From Nereocystis luetkeana (taxonomy: Eukaryota > Sar > Phaeophyceae > Laminariales > Laminariaceae), in the NCBI GenBank assembly GCA_031213475.1, contig JARUPZ010000010.1, positions 5,744,776 through 5,808,775 on the forward strand: a stretch of DNA of 64,000 nucleotides, read 5' to 3'. Numbering within the stretch: the stretch's first letter is position 1; each line of letters begins with the position of its first letter. The position numbers and the translations under genes are program-made. The notes under the pieces were generated by a model, which searched no databases, had not been told where the DNA came from, and saw only the letters and a list, made by a program, of their open reading frames with translations. Below are positions 45,263-55,689 of the stretch, one piece after another.

Positions 45263-45927
45263 CGAAGTATCAACACCCCGGGGTTGGAACTCCTCACGGA
45301 CCCGCTTGAGTATTGGCAGCAGTGGCATGCAGAACAGCGCCGGGCCCATGGCATCCCCTTGCTGCACTCCACTGGAACAGTCAATTTTGCGCCGCTCCCC
45401 CGAATCCATCTGGAAGAACGTAGGGGCGGGCCTCTCGCCGTAGCATTTAGCAATGAACAGCGTGAGCGCGGGCACGCAAGTGGCCGCCTCGGCAAGTACT
45501 GATGTCCGCTTTACAGTATTGAAGGCGTTGGAACAGTCAGTTAGGATGAGCCAGTTTCTTGCCTCATGGTGCACCCGGGCGCGTAGAGCTACCTGCTCCA
45601 CCCCCCCTTGAACCCCTACCCCAGACTGCCTTGCCTCACGATTAATCTCTTCCAGCCGTGGCCGCCACTGCCACATCGTCCCAGCTGCGAGAAGTCGTCT
45701 CCATGTCATACCTACACATACGGGGCGACATTTTCCCCCCAAGGCAGTGAGGTTGGACTGCAAAAAGAGCTGCCAGAATTCCGGCGGGAATGCACCGGGG
45801 TCGTCGAAGATCCGCCTCCAAAGGGCCTCGATGCTAGCTCCGAATTTCTCGCGACCGAAGCCGGTCCTGATGATCGACTGCAGGTGTGAGAAGCGTAGAC
45901 CGTCACTCCCCGCGCCTGATAACGCAT
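45209..45927 (-). pseudogene. Reverse transcriptase N-terminal half of the non-LTR element
   Basis: Contains RT blocks 0-4: GLRFSHLQSII, RPVCVGMTWRRLL, the NWLILTDCSNAFNTVKR palm motif carrying the first catalytic Asp, and GVQQGDAMGPALF. A one-base loss just before the YLDD box moves the second catalytic motif to another frame, so this copy cannot encode an intact RT. Confidence 0.85.
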
Positions 45928-46244
45928 TTCGGGAGTTGATTAATATTAATAGTCCTTGGTGATGGTGTTTCCGGCCCCTGGCGAGGATACTCCAGCTCCC
46001 GTCGATGACGCTCCGGCTGTCGTTCGTTGTTGATGACTCGTCCTCTTCCAGAAGGTTGCTTGCTGACGGCTTCTCGCCGTCGTTGACGGGAGGTGATGTC
46101 GAGCTCAGTACAGCAGAGGCGATGTGATGTGAGTGTGCCGTTCGTTGCTCTGCGGCGGGTGACGCTCCTCCGAGTCGTCGTGAGATGTATGATCCTTTTT
46201 CACAGCGGCCGAGAAGGCGGAGGAGGATAATAGATATATTTCAT

Positions 46245-48155
46245 TACAGGCACGTACCAGGTAGCATCTTTAGCAGCAAGAGCACAGACAGACGCAGAGC
46301 ACAGCAACTCGAATCCAGTCTTGGCGCCGCACTTTCGACGAGGAACTTCGGCATCATCTCGCATCCATCGGAAGGATTGACATGCAGGCGGCACCCAGGT
46401 TGATTCTCTTCGCACGTTCGATATTACAACATATTTTATGTACAGTAGAGAATACAATAGAGGTCGCAGGCTTTGCCGCTTCGCTGGACCCATATCCTGC
46501 CTCTTCTGTGTCCTGGATCTTCGGCCTGGCAGGATCTTTCGTGTTGTAAAAAATCCGGGATCTTCGCGCTCATCAACATTCCGTGTTCCGTGGGCATGAA
46601 TCTTGCCGCCCTCCCTCCCGAACGAAAAAGGCCGTCGAGTTTACGTGCAACTCCTCGACGAGACTACTTCCACAACATGTGGGTTGGGTGGTTGTTACAC
46701 ATCATCACTGCAACGTTCTGCGAGAGACTTGCCCATGCATTGAACACGCCACGCCAGCAGTTCAGCTGCATCTCCTCTCCGGCATCGTCGTTTTGAAGTC
46801 CACGGGTCAAAGTCAAGGTAAGCATCGCCAGACATTTCAGCCAAGTCCCGTCCTACGAAAAGCCTCGAATGCATTGCGGACGCCGACACACGCTTGCGTC
46901 CACTCGCGCATGGCACACCCGGTAGATGGTGTATACATAGTGGCTGCGGCTGGTGGTTCATGATCGGTGGCTAGGCGTGCGTGTAGAGATCGTGGCCACT
47001 CGGCAGTTGGATCGAAGCTCCTCTATGGGCTGTGTGTCCTCAGCATGCATATCCATCACAAAGCATCAGGCATATCGTCAGTTTGTCGTCATCGTGAGAA
47101 TACTACTGCTGTGTACTGCTGTGTACTCGTACGGGTACCTGGGTACTCGTGCGAGTACCCCAAGAATGTTGCCAGTACCAGGTATGCATACCAGGTTTCC
47201 AATACGAACCCACGAGTAGCAGCAGCAGTACTGGCAGAACTTCTCGTTGCCCAGAAGTCCCCCCCCAGTACATCGGCAAAACCGGCACTCTTCTGCTGCT
47301 TGCGGGTGTGTGAAGCTGGCGCAGGGTACTGCTACAGACCTACTCGTATTACCCAGTACAGCAGTAGGTGTATATCGTATGAGTACCGACGAGTATGATA
47401 CCTTATTGTACGGAGTATGCTGCCATGTTCCATGATATTGTCGTGTCTCTCATGAGCTCACGAGCACACGAGTAATGTACGAAGTTACTCGTCAAGTCAA
47501 ACTCTTACTTATAGCAGTAGTCGTGGGGGGGACGCTCGGGTACTTATTATTGGTTAGTGATTATATCTTTGATGAACTACTTATTACTGACTGGTACTGC
47601 TGTAGCAGAGTATCGGTGCCATAATATTTTACAGCAGTGCACACCAGATATGGCGGGATCCGGGTGCCATGCGGAAGCGGGAGGAGGGCGCTGGGGGAGG
47701 ATCAGCAGCTTATTTTTTTTTTCAAAATCTTCGTTTGCAAACAGCAGTATCCCCGGTGTGGACTGTGACACTGCATTCACAGAGTCGGCGTTTTCCATGT
47801 TTCGAAACCCAGCAGGTGATGAAAAAAGTACCCTATGAATATTAACACGTAGTTTACAGACCAGTAGATCCTTAGCTTCGAAACCGATCGATATCTCAGT
47901 CGTTCGTAACTGGGTCCACGTCGGCGACTGAATTTTCTGATCACATGTATACTTTCGTTAATTCTGACGAGACTGGCTGCTGTAATATATGTCTTTAACA
48001 AAATGGCTTTAATTGCAACACCGCCTCTTTACGAGTTAAAACACTCATGCAACACCATCGCAAGCCCTTGCTGTCTGGTCGGCTTAAGGTGGCCTTTCGG
48101 CCGGCCGGGGTTTTTCGGAATAACGACACCACAAAATGTCAAGGGTTAGGGTTGG
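46245..48155. other. 5' flank of the non-LTR element; no gene recognised
   Basis: A moderately GC-rich stretch at 46470-46960 has open frames on both strands but no known family. Beyond it TACC(A/T)GGTA and CTGCTGTA words are dense. Confidence 0.4.
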
Positions 48156-48157
48156 AG

Positions 48158-48282
48158 GGGGGGGGGTCGCACTCATTTATTGCTTGCCTTAGTCATTTGA
48201 GCATTGGCCACGCATCCCTTTCGAGACGGAGCACCGTTCCTACTCCTAATAGAGACACCTCCAACAATTGAGCGCTCATTAC
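48158..48282 (-). mobile_element. Family E repeat
   Basis: G-run, CGCACTCATTTATTGCTTGC, TAGTCATTTGAGCATTGGCC, TTTCGAGACGGAGCACCG, AGAGACACCTCCAACAATTG. Confidence 0.8.
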
Positions 48283-49354
48283 GTTGTTTCCATACAATAC
48301 ACAGACGCTTTTTGCTTATCTTATCCCCTTCCTGTCCGGCCGCCTGTGGCCACCATCTATCTCCTAGGATAGCCATCGTCTTCTCGCTCCTATCTAGTCT
48401 ATCAAACTCCTCCATGTCACATTTCGTCTATTTCTCTCATCTCTTCTAACACGTCCCGTTCCTCCTTGCATATTTCACATTCTCCTACTATGTGAGTTCT
48501 ATGTACTCTCTAATGCTTTGCCACACAGGCACATCTGTGCATCTACTTCCTCCTCCCGGCTACTGGTACACCCCCTTTCTTCTCTCTGGCAGGTCCAGGT
48601 CACCAACACGAAAGCACTGCTGTCTCAGCGTTTTCGCGAAGTCCAGTGTTCGGTGCAAATATGTTTTCATTCCTATTCCTTCACTCAACCACCCGCATAT
48701 ACCTATTAGTAAGGCGTTTTCCCGATTCCACCTTGTTAGGGTTGGGGTCGGGTTTGGTCTGGGAACCTCCCTGCCGGCCTGGGGTACCCGAAACGGTCGA
48801 GGGATTTTGGGTTGTAGGGGTAGGATGGGGGGTTGGGTTGGGTCTGAGCCGACGTGCAGCGTAAGACACTGCCCAACAAATACGATATTCGTATTGCGCG
48901 AGTTTATTCGCAACGTGACGTGCACATAGAGCAGTAATGGTTGTAGTGTATACTGTTAATACTGCTGCAGTACGCGAAATTGTAGCACTTGGTAACTTGA
49001 GGGCTTTGAATCTTGAATGCTCTTAACTGCTGTTTTACGAATCACAAGAAAATCCGTTTGGATGATGGTTGTTTAATCTGTCCTCGCTTCTATGGAATCT
49101 GTATAGTAGCCATCATGGTGAGCGCTGAGGCCAGTTCGGTACTCGAGTATAGCAGGTATTCACCAAGTATACCTGAGGTTGCCTGCTCGACACATGCCTG
49201 GTATATTACACCAGTACTCGGTTTCTGTGGCGACGTGTACAGCGTATCACACGTACCTGATACGTACGTGCGCAGCCCTCACATTTTTGTTTTGTCTGAG
49301 GTGTAGATGCTTCACATAGCATTTGTAGTATTCTTTGTACTCCCCCCCCCCCCC

Positions 49355-49465
49355 CCCGAGGTATTCTTCCACTCCAGAGTTATTGGAGCCTGTCCTGCGA
49401 CCAGGGACTGCATTTGTATTGTGGCGATGACTCATTAAAAGTGTGAGAACAGCAATAACAACAAC
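49355..49465 (+). mobile_element. Family F, 5'-truncated copy
   Basis: Starts at a C-run, then GAGGTATTCTTCCACTCCAG, GAGCCTGTCCTGCGACCAGG, GTGAGAACAGCAATAACAAC. Confidence 0.75.
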
Positions 49466-49469
49466 TGGT

Positions 49470-51430
49470 ACATACACCACCTGAAGCGTTTTCCCCCCGT
49501 TTTGTTTGCTTTTTTTTCAACATATTAGACGTAGACATACACATAACCCAACATGCACACACAGGTGAGGGACGATGACGATCAGTAAAAGGTTCGAGCG
49601 CCCGCCCCCTATCAAATACCAGGCACCGCCCACGCTAGCCCTGCCCTCTCCCACGGGCCGACGTAAAACCAAACAACCCACCTCAAAATGCGGGCTAACA
49701 GTTTAAAACACTGGGCGCGGCAGACGCTACTATAGAGGGACGGGATGGAGAGGGGAGGGGTGGGGAGGGGACGGGCGCAAGCTCTCCCCCCCCCGTCTCT
49801 TGCCTCGGTCTCCATACCTTTTTTTCTTAGTGTGTTTTGCTCGGCGCGTCGGAAGAAATGGCTGCGCCGAGACTTTCCGTTAGCTCTCCGCCCGCGAAAT
49901 TTGCCGAACGGCATCCGCCGGTTTTTTGAGGTCCTGGAGGTGTCTCGAGAATCTCTCTCCGGGCTCTTGAGAGGACCGTTCGATTCCTGGTTTTTGTTTC
50001 GCCTCTTTTTATGTGAGACGGGGCGATAGTGGGGATCGATCGCGGCACAGCACGTAATCGTGGTTTGTGCCGGCGGACAAGGGTACGCTGACTCGCGCGG
50101 AGGCGTGTTTTTGACGCGCGTTTCGCAACGCGAAGACGCGGCCAAACGTCGGGACGTGGTTTTGGGTTTTTGGGTTTTTGCGGGCGCCGCTGGGGTCGGG
50201 CATGAGAAAAGTTAGGCGAGACTGAGCCCCATACCGTGTGTACCAGGTATCTATATACACGACAGTTTTTTAACGCGTGTGTACTGTACATTTTTTTTGT
50301 AATCAGTTAGACGAGGTATTTATAATAGTAACCCCTGATATATATATATATATATATATATTATTATATATATGCATGCCCAAGTAGTTTTATTTTATTG
50401 TTTTTAGGTAGATTGTTTTTTCACGAGTGTTTTAGACCTATGCAAATGGGAAAGCGATGTTTCCATAAAAAGTTTGAATTTCGAAGATACCCGCCAAAAA
50501 AAAACAAAACAAGCTTAATGCTGTGAGCACCATTTCTGAAACGGAAAGCTCCAAGCGGATGTGTAGTCCGAAAAAGCGAGATTCCAAGCCCTCGACAGAC
50601 ACTGATCGACAAAACCAACGACTGCGTCATGAACTCTGAACGGAACGCGCTCGTTAGGGGTTTCAACCCACCCTAGGGTCACCGTGTTCACACAATGGCC
50701 GGTAGTGCACGGCGGGCGCTGACCAGGTGCATGGTGAAAAAAACATTTGGGTGCTGGCGTGCACAAAACGGATGATAGTTTTTCTCGATCCGTCTCGAAT
50801 GGCAAAAAATAGGCCGTTTTTTTCAGGTTCGGGAGACACACTCTCGCCCCCTGCAGTAGACCATGGATTCATCTGGTATCTTCGAGTCCGATATCTACAT
50901 TCGTTGGCCTTGCCCACACCAACACCAAGCGGGTTAGCCGTGGGCTGAGTCTATGTCGAGATCTAAAAGGTCTACCGTCGCAGGAGCTGATCTGAATCAG
51001 CGTGTTGACGATATTGCAACGAGAAAAAAACAAATGGTGCCGCCTGCAGCCATTTGAAAATAAATAAGAAAACATCAAAACAATGTTTCTCCTTTTTTTC
51101 CCCCACAGCGGTGGTTCGGGAATACATGCGTTCGGCTGTTTCTTAAGAGCACTCTTTTATGTTTTTTTTTTTCTTTAAAGTCGCGCTCCTATTTTTGTAC
51201 GAGTTGGTCTTAGTTTTGTTCTATTTTTCCTTGTGAGCGAGCGCATCAATTTTATCCTATCCGTGCATGCTATCATCCATCCATCCATCCATCCCTGTGA
51301 CCCGGGATGATGGGATTGTGGTCCAGGACATAATTTGTGACTCGCTTCTTTCGGCATTTTTTGCTCTCTTTTGCGCTCTTAGACGTTGGGTCTTACCCGC
51401 CATATTTTACCAGGCAGGTAAGTCATAGCC
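49470..51430. other. No gene recognised upstream of SCP2
   Basis: A GC-rich island at 49610-50230 has long open frames on both strands with Arg-rich products. A CAG|GTAAGT donor-like site lies just before the SCP2 ATG (51413-51423) and could belong to a 5' untranslated exon. Confidence 0.35.
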
Positions 51431-51431
51431 C

Positions 51432-53924
51432 ATGGCGATGGCAGAGGGGCTAGGAGAGTCAACGACGCGGGATTTGTGGGGCCTGTTGACGGAGAAGCTG
51501 CTAACGAATGAGGTCAAGAACACAATGGTTGAGGAGGTGAGAGCCGGATTGGTCGGGGCTACTGCCTGCACACGTCGAACAGATCATGTTCTATCTCATC
51601 TATCTACAGATATATCATTCAGTAGATCCTAACAGCCGGTATGAGATGCCGGGTGCAGGATCTGCGTAAGTACAGATCCAGCACAGGAAACATGTGTTAA
51701 CAGTACATCGTGCAGGCTGTACGGCTCCCACCCGGTAGCATGAGCTAGATCATGCAGATCATACAGATCACCTGTCCTGAAAGACCTGGATCATGGAATA
51801 GGAATCGATTATCTCACCGAGGTGTGGGCTACTGCCACCGGTAGGGGGTGGGGGGAGTTTAAGAGAAGGGGGTGGGGGGAGTTGGAGAGGGGGCGAGGTG
51901 GGGGGAGTTGGAGAGGAGGTGAATTGAGGGAGGGGAAGAGGGTGTAGTATGCAGGGCTGCGCACTCGTGCCTCTTCACGTTTGGTTCTGTATGAGTTGTG
52001 TGCCGCGTCACGAAAAAGTGTGGGACAGGGGATGGACAGGGGATGGGGTCGATGCAGTTCCAGAAGCAAACGCCGGAGTCAGCTACTGTCGGGATGGACT
52101 CCTCCTCTCCCGCCTTACGGAGAGGACAATGCGTCGGTCCCGCCGAGAACGAGCATATAGCACATTGCAGCTGCCTTTGACCCCCCCCCCCGCTTCTCCC
52201 CGCGCCCCTGTCTCTTCGCATACACGCGCATACATAGAACTCCTTTGTCTTTCGGAATACGCGCCACTCCCGCCGGAAATTATGCAAGCATACAAACACC
52301 CCCCCCCCCCCTCGCCACTCGCCATCGCCTCTGCAATACATGGAACTCCTCCCTCTCAAGGACAGCGCACAGCACCACTCTCACCAGAAATAGCACAAAC
52401 ACGCTGCAACCAAACCTTTGACAAATCCCCCCCCCCCCCCCCCTCCTCCGTCCCCGCCCCTGCCTCTCCAAATACACGCACACAAATGGAACTCTTTCGT
52501 CTTACGGGCGTCGCGCTGCTCCCGCCGGTGATGACACAATTATTGAAGGTTGGATCATCGTTGCGGTTCGTGATCGGTTCGGGGAGTTGCGTGGTGGTCG
52601 ACGTTCGCGATGTCGCCACCGGAGAGGCAGTTGTTCGGCAAGGCGACTCAAAGACGGAGGTGTGTGTTGGTGTTTTGTCACACAACCTCACCTGCCTGCC
52701 CGCACGTGTAAAGGAAGAATAGGAATAGAGACTGTTCTTACATGCATACGAACTATTGGTATAGTATGTGCGAGTCTGAGGAGTACTTGCACCCTACCCA
52801 ACCTTACCCCACCCCCATCCACCCTACCCCACCCTCGCCCTACCCCACCCCCTCACCTCCACCCCACCCTCACCCTCGCCACCACAACGCCACTGTAAAA
52901 CATGCCGCTCACTACTTGAGCTAGGCAACCAGGGTACCGTTTTTTTTTTTTTTTTTGGCGGTTGCCCACGGCTGGTGTCGAGTTAGATATTTTGTGCGAG
53001 GTAAATAACCTTTGCTCCGCACAAGGGAATCGATCGTATCACGCAGTGTTCATGGTAAGGCACCCAAGAGGCAGTTACATAGTACTCCCATGTCTGTCTC
53101 TGGAAGTGGGTACACCGGAAATTAGATTTAACTCATTGCAGCTATCATCCATATGCAAGTCCGCCTCACAAGCAGTTCTTCGTAGGATGCAGCTCACCCT
53201 TCATGCGACTCGCCGGACACCTCACGTTTGGCTTCGCGCTTGGTGCGAGCAATGTCTGCCTGGTCGGTGAAAACCCGACATGCTCCGTCCCGGCATTGTA
53301 GGGAAGTGAGGGTCTATGGTCATACGACTACGGCCATGAATGAGATCGAGTACATCTCTCCTATTGAGTCCCCCCGCACCCTCGCCACATCGTCCCCCCC
53401 TACCTCACCCCATCCCCACCCCCGCTCTCACCCTCACCCTATCCCACCCCCCACCTGATCCCCATCCTCTCGACACCCCCCCCCCCATATCCTCCACCCC
53501 AACCCCATGCTCGCTCCCACCCCACCTCCTAATCACCCCACTCCCACCCCATCCCACCCTCACCCTACCCCCCACCCACACTCTCGCCCCACCCCACCCA
53601 CACTCTACCGGACCCCCACCCTACCCTATACGCTTCCCCTCTGTTCGGTCGGTCATCTGTCAGGTTGATGCAACGCTAGAATTGTCCGACGAGGCTTTCT
53701 TTCTGGTATGCGCGGGAAAGCTTACCGCCCACCGCGCCTTCATGACCGGGAGGATGCTGGTGAAGGGCAACATCCTGCGGGCGATGAGGTCCGGGCCGCT
53801 GTTCGAGCTGCTGCGACCGCCGCTGCGCTCGACCCGGCAGCAGCAGCAGCAGCGGCAGAGGGGCGAGGGTGGGAGTAGGAGTGGAGGGGAGCGGCGGGAA
53901 CTTCCGCCAGCGGCTCGCCTATGA
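51432..53924 (+). CDS. SCP2 sterol-binding domain protein, three exons
   Basis: Exons are 51432-51536, 52549-52659 and 53664-53924, all phase 0, giving 158 residues. Joins are GAG|GTGAGA to TTGAAG|GTT, and GAG|GTGTGT to CTGTCAG|GTT. The ATG has a good context (agcccATGGcg) with an in-frame TAG just upstream. The protein is essentially one SCP2 domain. Exon 1 carries the first helix (LWGLLTEKLL). Exon 2 carries the beta strands (VVVDVRD, then VVRQGDSK). Exon 3 carries the diagnostic LELSDEAFF, the GKLTAHRAFMTGRMLVKGN stretch, and the final helix. SCP2 domains bind sterols, fatty acids and acyl-CoAs and are often peroxisomal. The C-terminus Ala-Arg-Leu fits the PTS1 consensus, so peroxisomal import is inferred. 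A Gln-rich, then Gly/Arg-rich tail precedes it. Domain identity is firm. The exon 2 acceptor is the weakest border because it has a poor pyrimidine tract. Confidence 0.85.
51585..51825 (+). repeat. Family B repeat copy, inside SCP2 intron 1
   Basis: It shares with the copies at 2925, 15478 and 21720 the order GATCTA-rich start, 'TATGAG', a GGATCTG/CAGATCC hairpin, 'AGGAAACATG', 'GGCTCCCACCCGG' and 'ATGAGCTA'. Hairpin pairing is partly preserved although the copies differ at many positions. Confidence 0.7.
52170..52545. repeat. Tandem repeat, three units with C-runs, SCP2 intron 1
   Basis: Each unit of about 125-135 bp has a 9-17 base C-run, then a stretch like CCTCTCCAAATACACGC, then ATGGAACTC..CTTTCG and a CTCCCGCCGG-like end. 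Units are diverged. The last abuts exon 2, so the acceptor may have been carried by a repeat edge. Confidence 0.65.
52903..53370 (-). mobile_element. Family A repeat, near full length, in SCP2 intron 2
   Basis: Reverse-complement copy of the element at 9683-10210 and 16745-17268. Shared landmarks in order (element sense) are TACTCGAT, CGTAGTCGTATGACCATAGACCCT, GTCGGGTTTTCACCGACCA, GCGCGAAGCG, TTGGGTGCCTTACCAT, the A/T-run and CTAGCTCA. No long ORF is conserved between copies. Confidence 0.8.
53385..53640. repeat. C-rich satellite (CCCCACC/CCCTACC)
   Basis: Dense CCCCACCC, CACCCTAC and CCCATCC variants without a fixed period. A similar block is at 52790-52880. It superficially resembles telomeric CCCTA but has no regular unit. 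Confidence 0.7.
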
Positions 53925-54019
53925 TCAAGAAAAAAACGTTTTTGAGTTCTTGTTTAGGTCGCGTAGGCGAGAAAAAAACATTTTTCCTTTTTCTTTTATT
54001 GGCCGCGTTTGGTGAACCA

Positions 54020-54135
54020 CTCCGTTCTGATTGGCCGAAGAGACCACGTGTTTTGGTTGGACACGAGAGCGCTCGGGCTGGCAGGGGGGTGTGGAGGCGG
54101 TGGGAACGCGCACAAGCTCGCCTATTATATATAAG
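54020..54135 (+). promoter_or_regulatory. Promoter-like stretch with inverted CCAAT and TATA
   Basis: TGATTGGCCG (an inverted CCAAT) lies near 54028-54037 and TATATATAAGG near 54125, about 200 bp after the SCP2 stop. No recognisable downstream gene follows. The next 350 bp hold only a short ATG frame at 54205 and a GGTCGTGAG minisatellite, so this is a weak candidate. Confidence 0.25.
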
Positions 54136-54309
54136 GGCATGCGTTCGGTATTGTTGCTGTTGGTAGGTTGGTTTGTTCGTGTGCTTGTTTGTTTTTGTTT
54201 GGCCATGAAGACGTGCGTGTCGCTTGACTGCCAGATAAGAAGCGTGTTCTTACGGTTGTGAAAAGCGCTACTCTTTTTTTCGGCCTTCGGAGAATATTCG
54301 TTTGGGCCG

Positions 54310-54495
54310 TGAGCATGCGTGTGTTGGCCATTACAAACAGGAGTTTTTGGTCGTGAGGACGGACACGCGTTTTGGTCGTGAGAGCACGCGTTTAGTACGT
54401 GGCCGTCGGAACGCACGTTTTGTTTGTGGCGGTGGGAATCAATGTGTTTCGGTCGCGAGAACGCACGTGTTTATTCGCCCGTGAGGATGCGTTTT
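54310..54495. repeat. Degenerate minisatellite GGTCGTGAG..ACGCG
   Basis: About six imperfect units of roughly 30 bp contain GGTCGTGAG or variants followed by CACGCGTTT or ACGCACG. No coding frame is preserved. Confidence 0.5.
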
Positions 54496-54899
54496 TCGCC
54501 GGTGGCCGGACGGGGGAGGGTGCTAAATTACAGCAGTTTTAGAATGAAAAAATAATGGCTTGGGTAGAGGGAGGGTAGGCAGGATGCATCAAATTAATTC
54601 ATGCAGGGTGTATTCATTCAACAGGCAGTACTGGCGAAAGGGTCGGGATAACAGCTACACAAGTTCAGGGAATGAGCAAAAGAAATAATTTAGGTAATTT
54701 GGTGTGGGTGGTGGATGTGTTGTTCTTGATTGGGTTGGGGTTGAGCTAGGGTTGGGTTCTGTGTTGTGTATACGAGTGTCCCCCCTCCCCCCCCCCCCCC
54801 CCCCCCGTCAGGAACTAGATGGTGGCCACAAAATGCGAAACAGGAAAAGGTGGGCGAGATACGTCAAACGTTTCATTCTATGTATCGTATCGAAAAAAA

Positions 54900-55032
54900 C
54901 GTAGCAAGCCCCCAAATGTCGGAGGCGTCCGTCTCTGTGTGGGGTAGGAACGGCGCTCCGTCTCGAAAGAGGTGCGTGGTCAACGGTCAAACGACTAAGG
55001 CAAGCAACAAATGAATACCCCCCCCCCCCCCG
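54900..55032 (+). mobile_element. Family E repeat
   Basis: TCGGAGGCGTCCGTCTCTG, GGAACGGCGCTCCGTCTCG, GTCAACGGTCAAACGACTAA, CAACAAATGAATA, then a 12-base C-run ending at about 55030. Confidence 0.8.
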
Positions 55033-55547
55033 GTGTGGAATTGATGGTTCCGGGAGGAGAAAGGAGTCCCCTCGCCGTTGCTTTTGGGGGCTTGGGGGAC
55101 TGGCACGACTCGCCCCGCCCCGCCTTTGTCCGGGTGTAACTCCCATCACCTCAGGTTTTTGTCCGATGGTTTTGCAGTGTTGTTGTGGGCTTGTACGAGT
55201 AGCGATGGGCATCGAAGGAGAATCGGGTGGTCGATATGTACGATACAATATAATACCGATAAACCAAAAAAAATACAGGGATGCGATTTCGATCGCAGTC
55301 GATACGAGTATGTACGTGAAAAAATGAAACGTTCAGGATCATTATATAACACACGCGGGGATGTGGATACCAGGGGAAAAACGCGCGCTCAATAAAATAG
55401 CTTACGTACGTGTCCGTTATTCTGTTTTCTTATCGTCTCTGTGTAGAGATGATATATGCAATAGGAGTTCGCCTCTGGAGGTCTTTAAGTCCCCCCCCCC
55501 CCCCCCCCAATTAGTAAAAAGTTTCTATGTAATATATGGAAACAACG

Positions 55548-55682
55548 TAATGAGCGCCCAATTGTTGGAGGTGTCTCTTTTAGGAGTAGGAACGGTGCTC
55601 CGTCTCGAAAGGGGTGCGTGGTCAATGGTCAAATGACTAAGGCAAGCAACAAATGACTACGCCCCCCCCCCCCCCCCCCCCC
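55548..55682 (+). mobile_element. Family E repeat, long C-run
   Basis: ATGAGCGCCCAATTGTTGGA, GGTGTCTCTTTTAGG, GAACGGTGCTCCGTCTCG, GTCAATGGTCAAATGACTAA, CAACAAATGACTACG, then about 20 C. Sequence beyond differs from the other copies, so the C-run marks the element end. Confidence 0.85.
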
Positions 55683-55689
55683 TGTCCCC

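Larger units (their letters stand above)
43450..46240 (-). mobile_element. Non-LTR retrotransposon with RT and restriction-like endonuclease (frameshifted)
   Basis: Reading on the minus strand, the frame is open from about 46240. RT begins near 45920 (GSDGLRFSHL) and has RPVCVGMTWRRLL, the catalytic stretch LTDCSNAFN (about 45515-45550), GVQQGDAMGPAL, and the YLDD box (45249-45260). Thumb and connection sequence follow to about 44170. A zinc knuckle starting CPCC (44020-44070) and an endonuclease core, RMDIVIE then LLDITHAD (43790-43890), follow. The C-terminal block (43450-43735) begins with SFDERSHKL. Three frame breaks are visible: near 45265 just before YLDD, near 44155, and near 43740. 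The copy is therefore defective but recent-looking. RT plus C-terminal RLE, with no N-terminal endonuclease visible, matches RLE-class non-LTR elements. The clade (R2-like, Utopia-like or other) cannot be fixed by eye. Confidence 0.88.
51537..52548 (+). other. Intron 1 of the SCP2 gene, filled with repeats
   Basis: This 1012-bp interval is bounded by GT and AG. It holds a family B repeat (about 51585-51825), G-rich minisatellite sequence (51840-51925) and three imperfect C-run units at about 52170-52545. Nothing else in it looks coding. Confidence 0.7.
52660..53663 (+). other. Intron 2 of the SCP2 gene, filled with repeats
   Basis: This 1004-bp interval runs from GTGTGT to a pyrimidine-rich CTGTCAG acceptor. 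It contains CCCTACCCCACC-type satellite on both sides (52790-52880 and 53385-53640) of a reverse-oriented family A element (52903-53370). The satellite may be one block split by that insertion. Confidence 0.75.

Noticed and set aside
49612-50291. Long Arg-rich minus-strand ORFs as a gene
   Set aside because: Several overlapping frames on both strands are open in a GC-rich island, composition is not protein-like, and no domain or splice pattern is seen.
52790-53640. Interstitial telomere repeats
   Set aside because: CCCTACCCCACC variants have no constant 6-7 bp unit and mix several words. Simple C-rich satellite is more likely.
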